Shown here piece after piece: positions 8,012-16,618 of a stretch of 54,450 nt of DNA (position 1 is its first letter; each line of letters starts with the position of its first letter). The stretch spans positions 1 to 54,450 of the forward strand of contig JBHENW010000038.1 of NCBI GenBank assembly GCA_046261875.1, written 5' to 3'. The notes under the pieces were generated by a model. That model was given only the letters and a program-made list of their open reading frames with translations. It had not been told where the DNA came from and did not search any database. This DNA comes from JBHENW01 sp046261875. GTDB taxonomy: Bacteria; Acidobacteriota; Thermoanaerobaculia; UBA5066; Gp7-AA6. Both the position numbers and the translations under genes were made by a program.

Positions 8012-8743
8012 ATGAGACGCAACGCTTTCCTGGCGGTGGTGGTTCTCGGCGCATTCGCCGCCGCCGCCGCCGCGCAGAACGCGACCGACAGCGAATTCGC
8101 CCAAAAGGCGGCGCTGTCCGGAATGAAGAAAGTTCGCCTGAGCCAGCACGCCGCCTCCAGCGCGGCAAACGGAGAGGTCAAGGAGTTCGCCAACCAGCTC
8201 GTGCGGCATCACACCGACGCGAACGCAAAACTCAAGGCGGCCGCCGGGACCATGAACGTGCAGTTGCCGGCGGACCTGGACGCCGAGCACCGCGCGCAGG
8301 CGGAGCGGCTGACGGCCATGTCCGGGGCCGGACTCGATCGCGGCTACGTCGATCACATGGTCGAGAGCCACCAGAAGTCCGTCGCGCTATTCGAGCGGGA
8401 ATCTCAGAGTGGCTCGGGGGCGCTCCGCGAGTTCGCGACCGCCACGCTGCCCACTCTGCGTGAGCACCTCAGGATGGCGCAGGATCTCCAGGGGCGTTTG
8501 ACGACAGCCGGCGCGACTCCGGAGACCTCGATGACGGGTACGACGGCGGGAACCCCGGCCGACACGACGGCGGGCACGACCGCGAGCACGATGGACGAAC
8601 CCACCACGACCACCGCCAGAGAGACGACGGCCCCGGAGACGACGGAATCCACGATGCCCGCAACGGCAAGCCCCTATCCGATGGCTGCCGCGATGGGCGC
8701 CGCCCTTCTGGTGCTCGGGCTGGCTCTGCGGTTCAGGAAGTAA
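8012..8743 (+). CDS. DUF4142 protein with Thr-rich stalk and C-terminal membrane anchor
   Basis: 243 residues; ATG 8012 follows a strong AAGGAGG at 8001. A signal peptide (MRRNAFLAVVVLGAFAAAAA, cut near AAAQN) precedes a DUF4142 four-helix domain (about 25-165) with the family pattern HHTDANAKL and YVDHMVESHQKSVALFE; the fold is ferritin-like. Residues about 168-215 are a Thr/Ala/Glu stalk, then PYPMAAAMGAALLVLGLALRF and a short basic end. Signal peptide, stalk and terminal helix suggest an exported protein anchored at its C-terminus. Function is unknown; relatives are often stress-associated. Confidence 0.85.
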   Translation: MRRNAFLAVVVLGAFAAAAAAQNATDSEFAQKAALSGMKKVRLSQHAASSAANGEVKEFANQLVRHHTDANAKLKAAAGTMNVQLPADLDAEHRAQAERLTAMSGAGLDRGYVDHMVESHQKSVALFERESQSGSGALREFATATLPTLREHLRMAQDLQGRLTTAGATPETSMTGTTAGTPADTTAGTTASTMDEPTTTTARETTAPETTESTMPATASPYPMAAAMGAALLVLGLALRFRK

Positions 8744-8767
8744 GCTCGGAAAATCGTCTCACGGTCC

Positions 8768-8798
8768 GGTCCGGGACGGCCTCGAGCCGCCCCGGACC
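8768..8798. terminator. Bidirectional stem-loop between convergent genes
   Basis: GGTCCGGG-A-CGGC, a five-base loop CTCGA, then GCCG-C-CCCGGACC: twelve G/C-rich pairs with one A/C mismatch. It sits between the stops of the DUF4142 gene (+) and the alcohol dehydrogenase gene (-). No T-run follows on either strand, so termination is inferred from position and stability. Confidence 0.5.
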
Positions 8799-8814
8799 GG
8801 GACCAGTTCCCCCA

Positions 8815-9983
8815 TCACGGCTGCAGGACGATCTTGATGCAGCCCTCCTCCTTCTTTTGGAACATCTCGTAGCCCGCCGGGGCCTCTTCCAGGCTCATCC
8901 GGTGGGTGATGACGAAAGAGGGATCGATCTCGCCCCGCTCGATCCGCTCCAGCAGGACGTTGAAGTACCGCTGGACGTGCGTCTGCCCCATCTTGAACGT
9001 GAGCCCCTTGGCGAACGCGGTTCCCATCGGCACCTTGTCGATGAAACCCCCGTAAACGCCGGGGATCGACAGCGTCCCGCCCTTTCGGCAGGCGGCGATC
9101 GCCGTGCGCAGGACGATCGGGCGGTCCGTCTCGAGGCGGACCGCCTGCTTGATCTTGTCGTACAGGTCGATGAGGCCGTGGCCTTCCGCTCCAATCCGAC
9201 GGCGTCGATGCAGGCATCCGGGCCGAGGCCGCCCGTCATTTCGCGCAGGCGCTCGAGCACGTCCCCTTCGCTCTCGTCGAGCGTTTCCGCTCCGCCCTCT
9301 TCGGCCATGCGCAGCCGGGCGGCGACGCGGTCCACTGCGATCACGCGCTCGGCGCCGAGGAGGAAGGCGCTGCGGATGGCGAACTGGCCGACCGGCCCGC
9401 AGCCGAAGACCGCGATCGTATCGCCCGGCTCGATGTCGCAATTCTCCGCCGCCATGTAGCCGGTAGGGAAGATGTCGGTCAGGAAGAGCGCCTGCTCGTC
9501 CGGGATCTCCTCCGGGATCTTCGCGGCCGTGGAGTCGGCAAAGGGCACCCGAACGTACTCCGCCTGCCCGCCGGCGTAGCCGCCGTAGAGGTGTGAGTAA
9601 CCGAAAATGCCGGCGCCGGAATACTGATTCATCTTTTCGTTGAGGTCCGCCTTCGGATTGGAGTTGTCGCAGAGCGACCAGAGCTCCTGCTTGCAGAAAT
9701 AGCATTCTCCGCAGCCGATCGCGAACGCGACGGCGACACGGTCGCCGGGCTCCAGGGTCTTGTTGCCGGGGCCCGTCTCGACGACCTCCCCCATGAACTC
9801 GTGGCCGAGGATGTCCCCTTTCTTCATCGTGGGGATGAATCCCCCGTACAGGTGCAGGTCCGAGCCGCAGATCGCGGTGGACGTCACGCGGACGATCGCG
9901 TCGCGCGGGTTCAGGATCTTCGGATCGGGCACGTCGCGCACGGCGACGTCCTCTTTGCCTTCCCAGCAGACTGCGCGCATCAT
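8815..9983 (-). CDS. Zinc-dependent alcohol dehydrogenase, formaldehyde-dehydrogenase-like (one frameshift)
   Basis: A medium-chain dehydrogenase of about 389 residues once a single missing base is restored. N-terminal part: catalytic-zinc residues in AICGSDLHLYGG and GHEFMG, structural-zinc cysteines CGECYFCKQELWSLC, and a Rossmann fold with VFGCGPVGQFA and VIAVDR. The frame breaks at about 9190-9196, inside the expected DAVGLEAEGHG; the rest (DLYDKIKQAVRLETDRP to the end) is in another frame. The total matches this NAD-dependent family, close to glutathione-dependent formaldehyde dehydrogenases. All motifs survive, so a sequencing indel is as likely as recent inactivation. It overlaps the upstream SRPBCC gene by ATGA. 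Confidence 0.85.
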
Positions 9984-10480
9984 TCCTCCCCTTCTTCGTC
10001 GCCGTTACGCCCGGAAGTCTGGCCTTCAGTCGTCGGAATCTCGCCGGCCTCGACGAGCTGTTTGAAGCGCCGCAGGTCCCCGCGGACCTGGTTCTCCGGA
10101 TCCTTTCCGAGCAGCTTCGCGGCGCCGAGTCCGGGTTTCCCGGCCGGCGGGCGGTAGGCCATGGAGACTGTGACGACGGTCCCCCGGCGTCCGGTCGCGG
10201 GACGAAACGTGACCGAGCCTCCGTGCTCGACCTCGGAATCGGGGAGCGTGCGCCAGGCGAGGGTTTGCCCGTCGTCTTCGACGATCTCGGCGTCCCACTC
10301 CACCTCGCGGTCGCCGGCGGCCCGCACCCGCCAGTGCGTGACGTTCCCGCCGTTGCTCTCGACGGACTCGACGTGCCGCATGAAACGGGGGAGGTTCTCA
10401 AGCCGTTTCCAGAAACTGTAGAGCTCCTCCTGCGGACGGAGGATCGTGAATGATTCGCGGACTTCGACGGATTCAGCCAC
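9980..10480 (-). CDS. SRPBCC/START-like cyclase/dehydrase family protein
   Basis: 166 residues from GTG 10480, chosen because AAGGAG lies five bases upstream; a longer frame starts at 10582 but lacks a ribosome site. The family pattern SFTILRPQEELYSFWKRLEN, LPRFMRHVESVE, then WDAEIVEDDGQTLAWRTLPD and a late VRGDLRRFKQLVEAGE helix marks the polyketide cyclase/SRPBCC hydrophobic-pocket fold. Relatives often carry an N-terminal DUF2892 membrane domain, absent here. Its stop overlaps the dehydrogenase start as ATGA, so the two are translationally coupled. The ligand is unknown. Confidence 0.85.
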   Translation of the reverse strand: MAESVEVRESFTILRPQEELYSFWKRLENLPRFMRHVESVESNGGNVTHWRVRAAGDREVEWDAEIVEDDGQTLAWRTLPDSEVEHGGSVTFRPATGRRGTVVTVSMAYRPPAGKPGLGAAKLLGKDPENQVRGDLRRFKQLVEAGEIPTTEGQTSGRNGDEEGEE

Positions 10481-10635
10481 GGGTTCTCCTTGGAACCGGA
10501 TCGGGATGTTTCGAAGGGCCGCCGGGGGGGTCAGCTCAGCGGTCGTCTCGCGGCCGAGGCGGAGTGCCGCTGCAACTTCCATTCCCCGGGGAAACGCGCG
10601 GCGTTGCGACGCTCCTGGTGGTTTACGCTTCGGCG

Positions 10636-11208
10636 ATGGCCGACGAGAGAATCGAGTCGTCCGCGGAGCTGCTCTTTCGCGGCGAACACTTGAACCTCAT
10701 GCGCCGCAGAGGGTGGGAGTACGCGGAGCACCGGGCCGCGACCGAAGCGGTCATGATCGTCGCGATCACCGCGGGGGGGGAGATCGTCCTCGTCGAGGAG
10801 TTCCGCCCTTCGGTAAATGCCCCGGTCATCTCGCTCCCGGCGGGGCTGTCCGGAGACGATTCTCAGGAAGACACTGCGCAAGCCGCCGAGCGTGAGCTGC
10901 GGGAGGAGACGGGCTACGCAGGCCGGAGCCTCGAGCCCGTCGCGCGCGGGCCCGGCTCGGCCGGGGCGAGCTCGGAAATGGTGACTTTCTTCTTCGCCCC
11001 GGACGCCCGTCTCGTCGGGGAGCAGGCGCCTGGCGACCGCGGCCTGCTCCGCGTCCACCTCGTCGCGCTGGAGCGATTGTCCGAGTGGACGCGGGAGCAG
11101 GAAGCGCGCGGGGCGCTCGTGGACCCCAAGATCTGGGCGGGCCTCTACCTGGCGCGCGAGCCGGTTGCGAGACTCAGCGGGTCAGCCGATCGGACCCCGC
11201 GACCTTGA
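10636..11208 (+). CDS. Nudix hydrolase (ADP-ribose pyrophosphatase-like)
   Basis: 190 residues from ATG 10636. The Nudix box is visible as GDDSQED ... AERELREETGY, with the key RE-L-x-EE-x-G residues for metal binding. The preceding VLVEEFRPSVNAPVISLPAG strand resembles ADP-ribose/nucleoside-diphosphate-sugar pyrophosphatases, and the C-terminal helix LVDPKIWAGLYLAR fits that group. The likely role is hydrolysis of a nucleoside diphosphate linked to another group. It is divergent from the SRPBCC gene. Its last 35 bases overlap the 3' end of the opposite-strand membrane gene. Confidence 0.88.
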   Translation: MADERIESSAELLFRGEHLNLMRRRGWEYAEHRAATEAVMIVAITAGGEIVLVEEFRPSVNAPVISLPAGLSGDDSQEDTAQAAERELREETGYAGRSLEPVARGPGSAGASSEMVTFFFAPDARLVGEQAPGDRGLLRVHLVALERLSEWTREQEARGALVDPKIWAGLYLAREPVARLSGSADRTPRP

Positions 11209-11446
11209 CGACCTTGTTGTAGAGCCCGAGGATCAGGAGCGTCGGCGCCCACTGTCCGACGAACAGGCTGTGCTGCCGGGTCTTCTTGCCGGGCAGGAAC
11301 TGGAGCACCAGCGACGCAACGATCGATCCGCCGGCCAGCCACAGCCAGACGTCGGACGGAATCTTCGAAGTCTCTTTCTCGATCGCGCGCGCGACCGGAC
11401 CTTCCGTCTGCTCGATGGCTTCTTTGGAAACTCTCATCGACTCCAT
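11174..11446 (-). CDS. Small two-helix membrane protein
   Basis: 90 residues: a charged N-terminal helix (SKEAIEQTEGPVARAIEKET), then hydrophobic segments at about 33-50 (VWLWLAGGSIVASLVLQFL) and 64-80 (FVGQWAPTLLILGLYNKVV) separated by PGKKTRQHS. The composition and basic loop look like a genuine inner-membrane protein. I recognise no functional family. A GGAGGT ribosome site lies just upstream on the minus strand. Its 3' end overlaps the convergent Nudix gene by 35 bases. Confidence 0.7.
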   Translation of the reverse strand: MESMRVSKEAIEQTEGPVARAIEKETSKIPSDVWLWLAGGSIVASLVLQFLPGKKTRQHSLFVGQWAPTLLILGLYNKVVKVAGSDRLTR

Positions 11447-11597
11447 GGGACCTCCTGAATGAGCACCAGAGATTTGCGGCGGGGGCCGCAGCGAGTGCCC
11501 GGGTTAAGCCGGACAGAGATGCACCGGACGTGCCACGCTGTTTCGACGCGCCGCGCGCCCCGCGGTGCGTGGCGACGCGACCTCAGCAGGAGGGACG

Positions 11598-12509
11598 CTA
11601 CTTCATGAGAAGAACGATGGTCGAATCCTCGTCGCGGAGCTCGACCCGATCCGGCCGGATACGGATGACCTCGTATCCATTGACGAAGCTTCCCACCGAG
11701 ACGACCCGTCCGCTGACGACCGCGGCGGGGTTCTCGTCGGAGTAGACGATTCCGTCGAGGGTCAGCCGCGCGCCGGACGGGGCGGTGGCCTCGCGCACGA
11801 AGGAACGCGCGCGCGCCGGCGCCGAGGGCTGCGCTTCCTCCGTCCGAGCGGTCGCCGGCGCAGACGGCTGAGACTCTTCGGACCGCGCGCGGGGCGGCGG
11901 GGAAGGCGGCGCCTCCTCCGACCGCACGATCATCGGGCTGCCGGAAGCGACCATCGGCGGCCCGGGCGACTCGATCCGCGTCACGGAGACGCCGTACTCG
12001 CGCGGAGCGGGGTCGCTCACCTCGCGAGGAACGGAGTCCCGCATCTCGCGCGGGCCGGGATCGCCCGCCTCGCTCGGGGCCGGCGCCGGCGCGGGGGGCG
12101 GCGCCGCCGGCTCCTCGACCGGCGGGATTTTCGAGAGCGTCTCCCGGGGCTCGGCCGCCGGTGGGGGGACGAAGACTTCCAGGGAGATGTCCGGCGGCGG
12201 AAGGCGCGGCGTGATCTCGCGCTGCTGCAACACGTCCTCTTTCACCGTCGCCGCCGGCGCCGGAAGGGCGAGGGCCGACGGCTCGCTCCGACGCGTCTCC
12301 TCCTCCGGACGCGGCCAGAGGATGAGCACCGCGGCGGCCGCGGCGGCGACGGGGATCAGAGCGAGCAGGGCATGGCGTCCGATGCGGCGCGGCCGCCCGC
12401 GGCGCGGATCGGGCAGCGGCAGGGGCGTGTGGCCGGCCCGCGTCGGCTCCCGGGGCAACCCGCCCTGGGCCGACTGCGCTCGCTTCAACGCGTCGTCGAT
12501 GAGGCTCAC
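11598..12509 (-). CDS. GspB-like general secretion pathway protein
   Basis: 303 residues. The start MSLIDDALKRAQ is typical of GspB/ExeB. One transmembrane helix follows at about 46-64, then a long Pro/Glu/Ala-rich periplasmic linker. The C-terminal 60 residues (LTLDGIVYSDENPAAVVSGR ... YEVIRIRPDRVEL) match the T2SSB domain. With GspA, GspB is thought to help the type II secretin cross peptidoglycan. It follows the gspA-like gene by 9 bases. No other gsp gene is in the window. Confidence 0.85.
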   Translation of the reverse strand: MSLIDDALKRAQSAQGGLPREPTRAGHTPLPLPDPRRGRPRRIGRHALLALIPVAAAAAAVLILWPRPEEETRRSEPSALALPAPAATVKEDVLQQREITPRLPPPDISLEVFVPPPAAEPRETLSKIPPVEEPAAPPPAPAPAPSEAGDPGPREMRDSVPREVSDPAPREYGVSVTRIESPGPPMVASGSPMIVRSEEAPPSPPPRARSEESQPSAPATARTEEAQPSAPARARSFVREATAPSGARLTLDGIVYSDENPAAVVSGRVVSVGSFVNGYEVIRIRPDRVELRDEDSTIVLLMK

Positions 12510-12518
12510 GGCGCGCGG

Positions 12519-13331
12519 CTAGGCCGCGTGACCCTCCAGCTCCCGGATGGCCTGCCGGATCGAACGCGCGTCGAGCCGGTCGGTCTCGTTGACGAATCCG
12601 TAGAGCAGCGCCTTGTCGCAGACGGCATTGATCAGGCGCGGGACTCCGCCGGAATAGCGGTAGATCGTCCGTAGCGCCCACGGCGTAAACGTGGGACGTC
12701 CGTTCGAGCCCGCTGTGCGCAGCCGATGCACGATGTAGCGCTCCGTCTCTTCCCGCGATAGGGGTGGAAGATGGTAGCGCACCGTGATCCTCTGGCGCAG
12801 CGGCGTCAGCCCCCGGCTGTCCAGGCGCTCCCGCAGCTCCGGCTGGCCGATCAACACGATCTGGAGCAGCTTGCGCCGGTCGGTCTCCAGGTTGGAGAGG
12901 AGCCGGATCTGTTCCAGCACCTCCGTCTCGAGGTCCTGGGCCTCGTCGATGAGCAGGACGACGTCGTGGCCCCGCTCGGCCTCCTCCAGGAGGAACCGGT
13001 TCAGAGTCTCGACGCAGGCGGCGCGGTCCTTCCTCCGCGCGTCCAGGCCGAGCTCCGTCAGCACGGCCCGGAAGAGCTGCGTGGTCGTCATGGAGGGATT
13101 CAGGATGAGCGCCGTCCGGTAGGCCGGCCCGAGCGCGCGAAGGATGGCGCGGCACACCGTGGTCTTGCCCGCCCCGACCTCTCCGGTGATCTGGATGAAG
13201 CCCTTGCGCTCCCGGATGCCGAAGAGGATGTGGTTGTAGGCCTCCCGGTGCTTGTCGCTGAAGAAGAGGAAGCGGGGATCCGGGGTGATGTGGAAAGGGG
13301 CTTCGGCGAATCCGTAGAAGTCGTTGTACAT
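12519..13331 (-). CDS. ExeA/GspA-type AAA ATPase
   Basis: 270 residues starting MYNDFYGFAEAPFHITPDPR, the hallmark start of ExeA/GspA-like ATPases. Walker A GEVGAGKTT (about 50-58), Walker B VVLLIDEAQ (about 124-132), sensor region GQPELRERLDSRGLTPLRQR, and a C-terminal lid with YSGGVPRLINAVCDKAL. It lacks the C-terminal membrane helix and peptidoglycan-binding domain of full GspA. The ATPase probably supplies energy to the GspB partner encoded directly downstream. Similar ATPases serve exopolysaccharide systems and transposons (TniB); the adjacent GspB gene favours the secretion role. Confidence 0.88.
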   Translation of the reverse strand: MYNDFYGFAEAPFHITPDPRFLFFSDKHREAYNHILFGIRERKGFIQITGEVGAGKTTVCRAILRALGPAYRTALILNPSMTTTQLFRAVLTELGLDARRKDRAACVETLNRFLLEEAERGHDVVLLIDEAQDLETEVLEQIRLLSNLETDRRKLLQIVLIGQPELRERLDSRGLTPLRQRITVRYHLPPLSREETERYIVHRLRTAGSNGRPTFTPWALRTIYRYSGGVPRLINAVCDKALLYGFVNETDRLDARSIRQAIRELEGHAA

Positions 13332-13392
13332 GCGGCGGGGCGCACCCCCGCTCTACGTTACCGCGGAAGGCGCGCCCGCGCGGGGCGGCGGA

Positions 13393-14196
13393 TCAGGCGG
13401 CGGCTGCGGGCCGGCACTCCTCGCAGGGGGAGTAGCCAGCGGCCACGGCTTCGCGCGCCGAGGCAAATCGCACCGTATTGGACTGGACGAGCGTCTCGAC
13501 GCCCCCGCAGGTCGGATAGCAGAAGAAGCGGCGCCCCTCGTTCCCGAGGTAGCGGACTCCCTCCGAAGCGAGCTCCTCGAGCAGGTCGGGATGGGCCCCC
13601 TCCGCCTCGAGCAGCGTCCGCTTGTTGCGGGGACCGCCGAGCGCGTAATTGCCGATGCGGCCGTCGCTGCGGACGACGCGATGGCAGGGGATGAGCAGCG
13701 GGATCGGGTTCTTCGCGAGAGCCGACCCTGCCGCCCGCACGGCGCCGGGGACTCCGATTTCCCGGGCGATCCAGCTGTAGGGACGGACCTCGCCCGCCGG
13801 GATCTCGAGCGCCTTCCGCAGGACCGCCTGCTCGAACTCGGAGAGGCCGCGCAGATCGAAGCGCAGATCCCTTCGGCTTCCCCGCCGCGGCCGCTCGACC
13901 ATCGCGCGCAGGCCGGCCGGGGCGGGAGCCTTCGCGGCATGCGTCGGGCGACCGTGACGCCGCCGGAACTCGCGCTCGAAGGCTTCGTTCGACGGCGCTC
14001 GGGTGACCATAGAGATCCCGGCCTGGCTGTGCGCGACGTAAACCGCACCGATCGGGGAGTCGAGCATCCAGTAAGAATCGCCCAGACCCACCCGCGCCAG
14101 CACGGCGGGGAGGAGGGTGTCGGGCGCCCGCTCGCGGAGCGAGCGCAGCGAGCGCTCCAGGCCGATCGTGCGAGGGATCGTCGTTGCTTTCGTCAT
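13393..14196 (-). CDS. Methylated-DNA-protein cysteine methyltransferase with C-terminal Ada zinc module
   Basis: 267 residues. Residues about 41-195 are an Ogt/MGMT alkyltransferase with the active-site IPCHRVV (C171 accepts the alkyl group) and the helix EFEQAVLRKALEIPAGEVRPYS, shortened for DNA binding. Residues about 213-263 carry RYLGNEGRRFFCYPTC and AAGYSPCEECRP, matching the Ada metal-binding domain with four cysteines C226, C230, C258 and C261. In E. coli Ada the zinc domain is N-terminal; here it follows the alkyltransferase and no AraC domain is present. The start overlaps the sigma-factor stop as ATGA. Confidence 0.9.
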   Translation of the reverse strand: MTKATTIPRTIGLERSLRSLRERAPDTLLPAVLARVGLGDSYWMLDSPIGAVYVAHSQAGISMVTRAPSNEAFEREFRRRHGRPTHAAKAPAPAGLRAMVERPRRGSRRDLRFDLRGLSEFEQAVLRKALEIPAGEVRPYSWIAREIGVPGAVRAAGSALAKNPIPLLIPCHRVVRSDGRIGNYALGGPRNKRTLLEAEGAHPDLLEELASEGVRYLGNEGRRFFCYPTCGGVETLVQSNTVRFASAREAVAAGYSPCEECRPAAAA

Positions 14197-14891
14197 GCTC
14201 TCACCTCGGCGCGGCGCCGCGATTGCGTGATCGCCACGCGCAGCGCGTTGACCGCGCGGTGTACGTTCGACTTCGTGGTGCCCACCGGCTGCTTCAAAAC
14301 GGCAGCGACTTCCTCGAGCTTCAGGCCCTCGACGTAACGCAGGATGAGGGCCGAACGGTAGCGGTCCGGGAGGCCGGCCACGAGCGTCGCCAGGTCCTCT
14401 CTCTGACGCGCCTGCTCGAAGCGCGAGTCGGGCCGGGATGCTGGATCATCCTGAGGGTCGTGCAGGAGCCGCCCGTCGCCGTCTCCCAGCGGCACGGTCG
14501 GATGCCGTTTGCGCCGGAACCGGTTGCGGGCGACGTTCAAGGCGATCCGATAGAGCCACGGCCGCAGGGCGAGCCCCTCGATCTTTTCGGCGGCGTAGGT
14601 CTTCAGCGCCCGGTAGGCCCGGACGAAGGCGTCCTGCGCGACCTCTTCCGCGTCGGCCGCGTTGCCGCAGAGACGGTGCGCGAAGGAATAGAGCCGGTCC
14701 TGATAGGCCCGGACGAGGCGCTCGAAAGAGCCGTCCACGTCGGCGGCGAGCGCGCGCCGCAGCGAAGCATCGTCTTCCCCCGGCGGGACGCGGTCGGCTC
14801 CTCCGTGGACCAGCTTCAGCTCCCGGCCGCCGGGGGCCTGCCGTGCGCCTTTCGGGGGGGATTCCTGGGTCCGTGGGCATTCCATCGACAC
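14193..14891 (-). CDS. ECF-type RNA polymerase sigma factor
   Basis: 232 residues. Region 2 (about 55-125) has FERLVRAYQDRLYSFAHRLC, DAEEVAQDAFVRAYRAL and WLYRIALNVARNRFRRK. Region 4 (about 165-220) has LPDRYRSALILRYVEGL and EEVAAVLKQPVGTTKSNVHR. These are the DNA-binding regions of extracytoplasmic-function sigma factors. No anti-sigma gene is adjacent; instead the downstream overlapping gene is the alkyltransferase. That coupling suggests, but does not prove, co-production during alkylation stress. Confidence 0.92.
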   Translation of the reverse strand: MSMECPRTQESPPKGARQAPGGRELKLVHGGADRVPPGEDDASLRRALAADVDGSFERLVRAYQDRLYSFAHRLCGNAADAEEVAQDAFVRAYRALKTYAAEKIEGLALRPWLYRIALNVARNRFRRKRHPTVPLGDGDGRLLHDPQDDPASRPDSRFEQARQREDLATLVAGLPDRYRSALILRYVEGLKLEEVAAVLKQPVGTTKSNVHRAVNALRVAITQSRRRAEVRA

Positions 14892-14969
14892 ACTCTCCTG
14901 ATCCTAGAACACGGGTCGGCCGCGGAAGGTTGCGGCGTGGGGGGGGCGCCGCCGCGGGAGGAAACGCTT

Positions 14970-16463
14970 CTAGCGGTTGAGGATGCGGGTTCCCCGAGCC
15001 CGGTCCGGAGGAGGCAGGGCCTCCGCTCGTCGGGCGGATCCGTCGAAATAGGTCTGCGCTTTCGCCCAGACCATCCCGCCCACGACGCGGCCGACCTGGC
15101 GGCCGGTGAGGTCGCCGCTCCGAAAGTGGATGCCCCCGTACCGCCGGGACATCCCGGCGGCATCCACCGCATCGGAGAAAGTGGGCCAGGAAAGCGTGAT
15201 GTCGGCGGCGGGCACAGTCCCCGGTTCCCCGGGAGAGCTCCCCGCCGGAATGACGACCCAGTATCCGAACGCGTCGCTTCCCGTGAAGATCTTCAGGATC
15301 TCGGCGGAGGCGGCGCTGAACGTGCTGTGCCCGGAGGAGTACTCCGGAAACGGCGGCGTCACGACGTTGGGGACCTGATAGGGGCGCCAGAGCTCGCCGT
15401 TCATCGTGACCGTTCCCTGGTTGGGTCCGCCCCAGGCCTGGATCGGCTGACCGGCGTACAGATACCGGATGGCGGTCACCGGCCGCGCATGGTCGAAGTG
15501 GCGCTTGGCGTCCCAGCAGGCGATGCTTGCGTCGAGCAACGCGTTGCCCAGCGCGAAGAAGAGCTTGACGTCTTCGTCGAGTGTGTGGGCGTCGCGCCGC
15601 GAAACGAACTGCCCGAACTTCGCCCAGTGGCCGGGAGGGAACTCTGAGGACGGCCCGTCGGCGAAGTACTCGGCGAGGACCTTGTGCAGGTCCGTCAGGC
15701 CCGCGCTGTACGCCAAGATCTCGTCCGCCTCCGCCTTGTACTGCGGATCGGGGTGGAGCGGCGGCCCGACGGCGGGACGCAGCTGCGATCCGGACGTGAG
15801 GGCGAAAGGCGCGACGCGACCCCAGTGCGGAGTCGTGAAGCTCTGAATCACCACGCGGTTCCCGCTGACGACCGCGAGCGGCTGCCACCGGTTGGGATCG
15901 TTGACGGTCGAGGGGGTGTTGATCGAGACGTAGCCGGTGTAGTCGGCGTAAGCGCCCGGCGCGAGATCGCCGAGCTGGTTGGAGCCGTCGCAATGGAAAT
16001 ACTCCAGGACCGCGGCGGCCGCGGCATTGCCCACGCCGGCGGCGGTGCGCGTGTCCGTCGATGCGTCCGACGGCTCGTATCCCAGGGTCCGCATGAGGGC
16101 GTCGTAGCGCTCCCGCTGGCTCGGGAAGAGGTCCACGACCGCGCGGTATCCCGCGAAGCTGACGGCCATGGCCTTGTTGTCCTCGGTCGCCTCCGACGCG
16201 GGCCGGCGCCATGCCCCCTGCGGGCGCGTCGGCACGGCGATCGGGTCGTAGGCGGTCCAGGCGTCGAACATCGCGGTGTGCGCCATGGCGATGGCGCGGG
16301 CCGCGATCGTCGGCCCCGGGGGATTCGTCCGGATCCCGTGCAGGACCTCCTCGTCCCATCGCAGCACGACGTTGTCGGAGCCCTGGGCTCGGACGGCCGC
16401 CGCGCCTCCGAGCAGGAGAAGAAGAGAGGCGGCGGCGTGACGGATCGAGCGGGAACTGGTCAT
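14970..16463 (-). CDS. Vanadium-dependent haloperoxidase / PAP2-like secreted phosphatase
   Basis: 497 residues with a signal peptide (RHAAASLLLLLGGAAAVRAQ). Active-site signatures of the vanadate/phosphate-binding family appear in order: KRHFDHARP (about 327-335), PEYSSGHSTFSAA (about 371-383) and SRRYGGIHFRSGD (about 440-452). These correspond to the Lys/Arg, Ser-Gly-His and Arg/His vanadate ligands. A helical N-terminal half (AMAHTAMFDAWTAYDP) is typical of bacterial vanadium haloperoxidases. It could oxidise halides or act as a phosphatase; sequence does not decide. The protein is exported. It is monocistronic, divergent from the DUF3592 gene. Confidence 0.88.
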   Translation of the reverse strand: MTSSRSIRHAAASLLLLLGGAAAVRAQGSDNVVLRWDEEVLHGIRTNPPGPTIAARAIAMAHTAMFDAWTAYDPIAVPTRPQGAWRRPASEATEDNKAMAVSFAGYRAVVDLFPSQRERYDALMRTLGYEPSDASTDTRTAAGVGNAAAAAVLEYFHCDGSNQLGDLAPGAYADYTGYVSINTPSTVNDPNRWQPLAVVSGNRVVIQSFTTPHWGRVAPFALTSGSQLRPAVGPPLHPDPQYKAEADEILAYSAGLTDLHKVLAEYFADGPSSEFPPGHWAKFGQFVSRRDAHTLDEDVKLFFALGNALLDASIACWDAKRHFDHARPVTAIRYLYAGQPIQAWGGPNQGTVTMNGELWRPYQVPNVVTPPFPEYSSGHSTFSAASAEILKIFTGSDAFGYWVVIPAGSSPGEPGTVPAADITLSWPTFSDAVDAAGMSRRYGGIHFRSGDLTGRQVGRVVGGMVWAKAQTYFDGSARRAEALPPPDRARGTRILNR

Positions 16464-16618
16464 CCGGTATCCATGGGTCGGCGGGCCCTCCGAAGCATCT
16501 CACGTGCCACGGATTCCGGCATCCTCCCGGATTCCCCCGGGTCTCTCCGCCGTCCGTGCGCGTACACTGTCAGCCAAAACCCGTCTTAATTGAGCATTCG
16601 GAGCACGACCTGGTCAGC

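Noticed and set aside
11475..11490. TGCGGC-GGGG-GCCGCA hairpin after the GspB gene
   Set aside because: Six pairs without a T-run and more than 100 bases from the stop; too weak to call a terminator.
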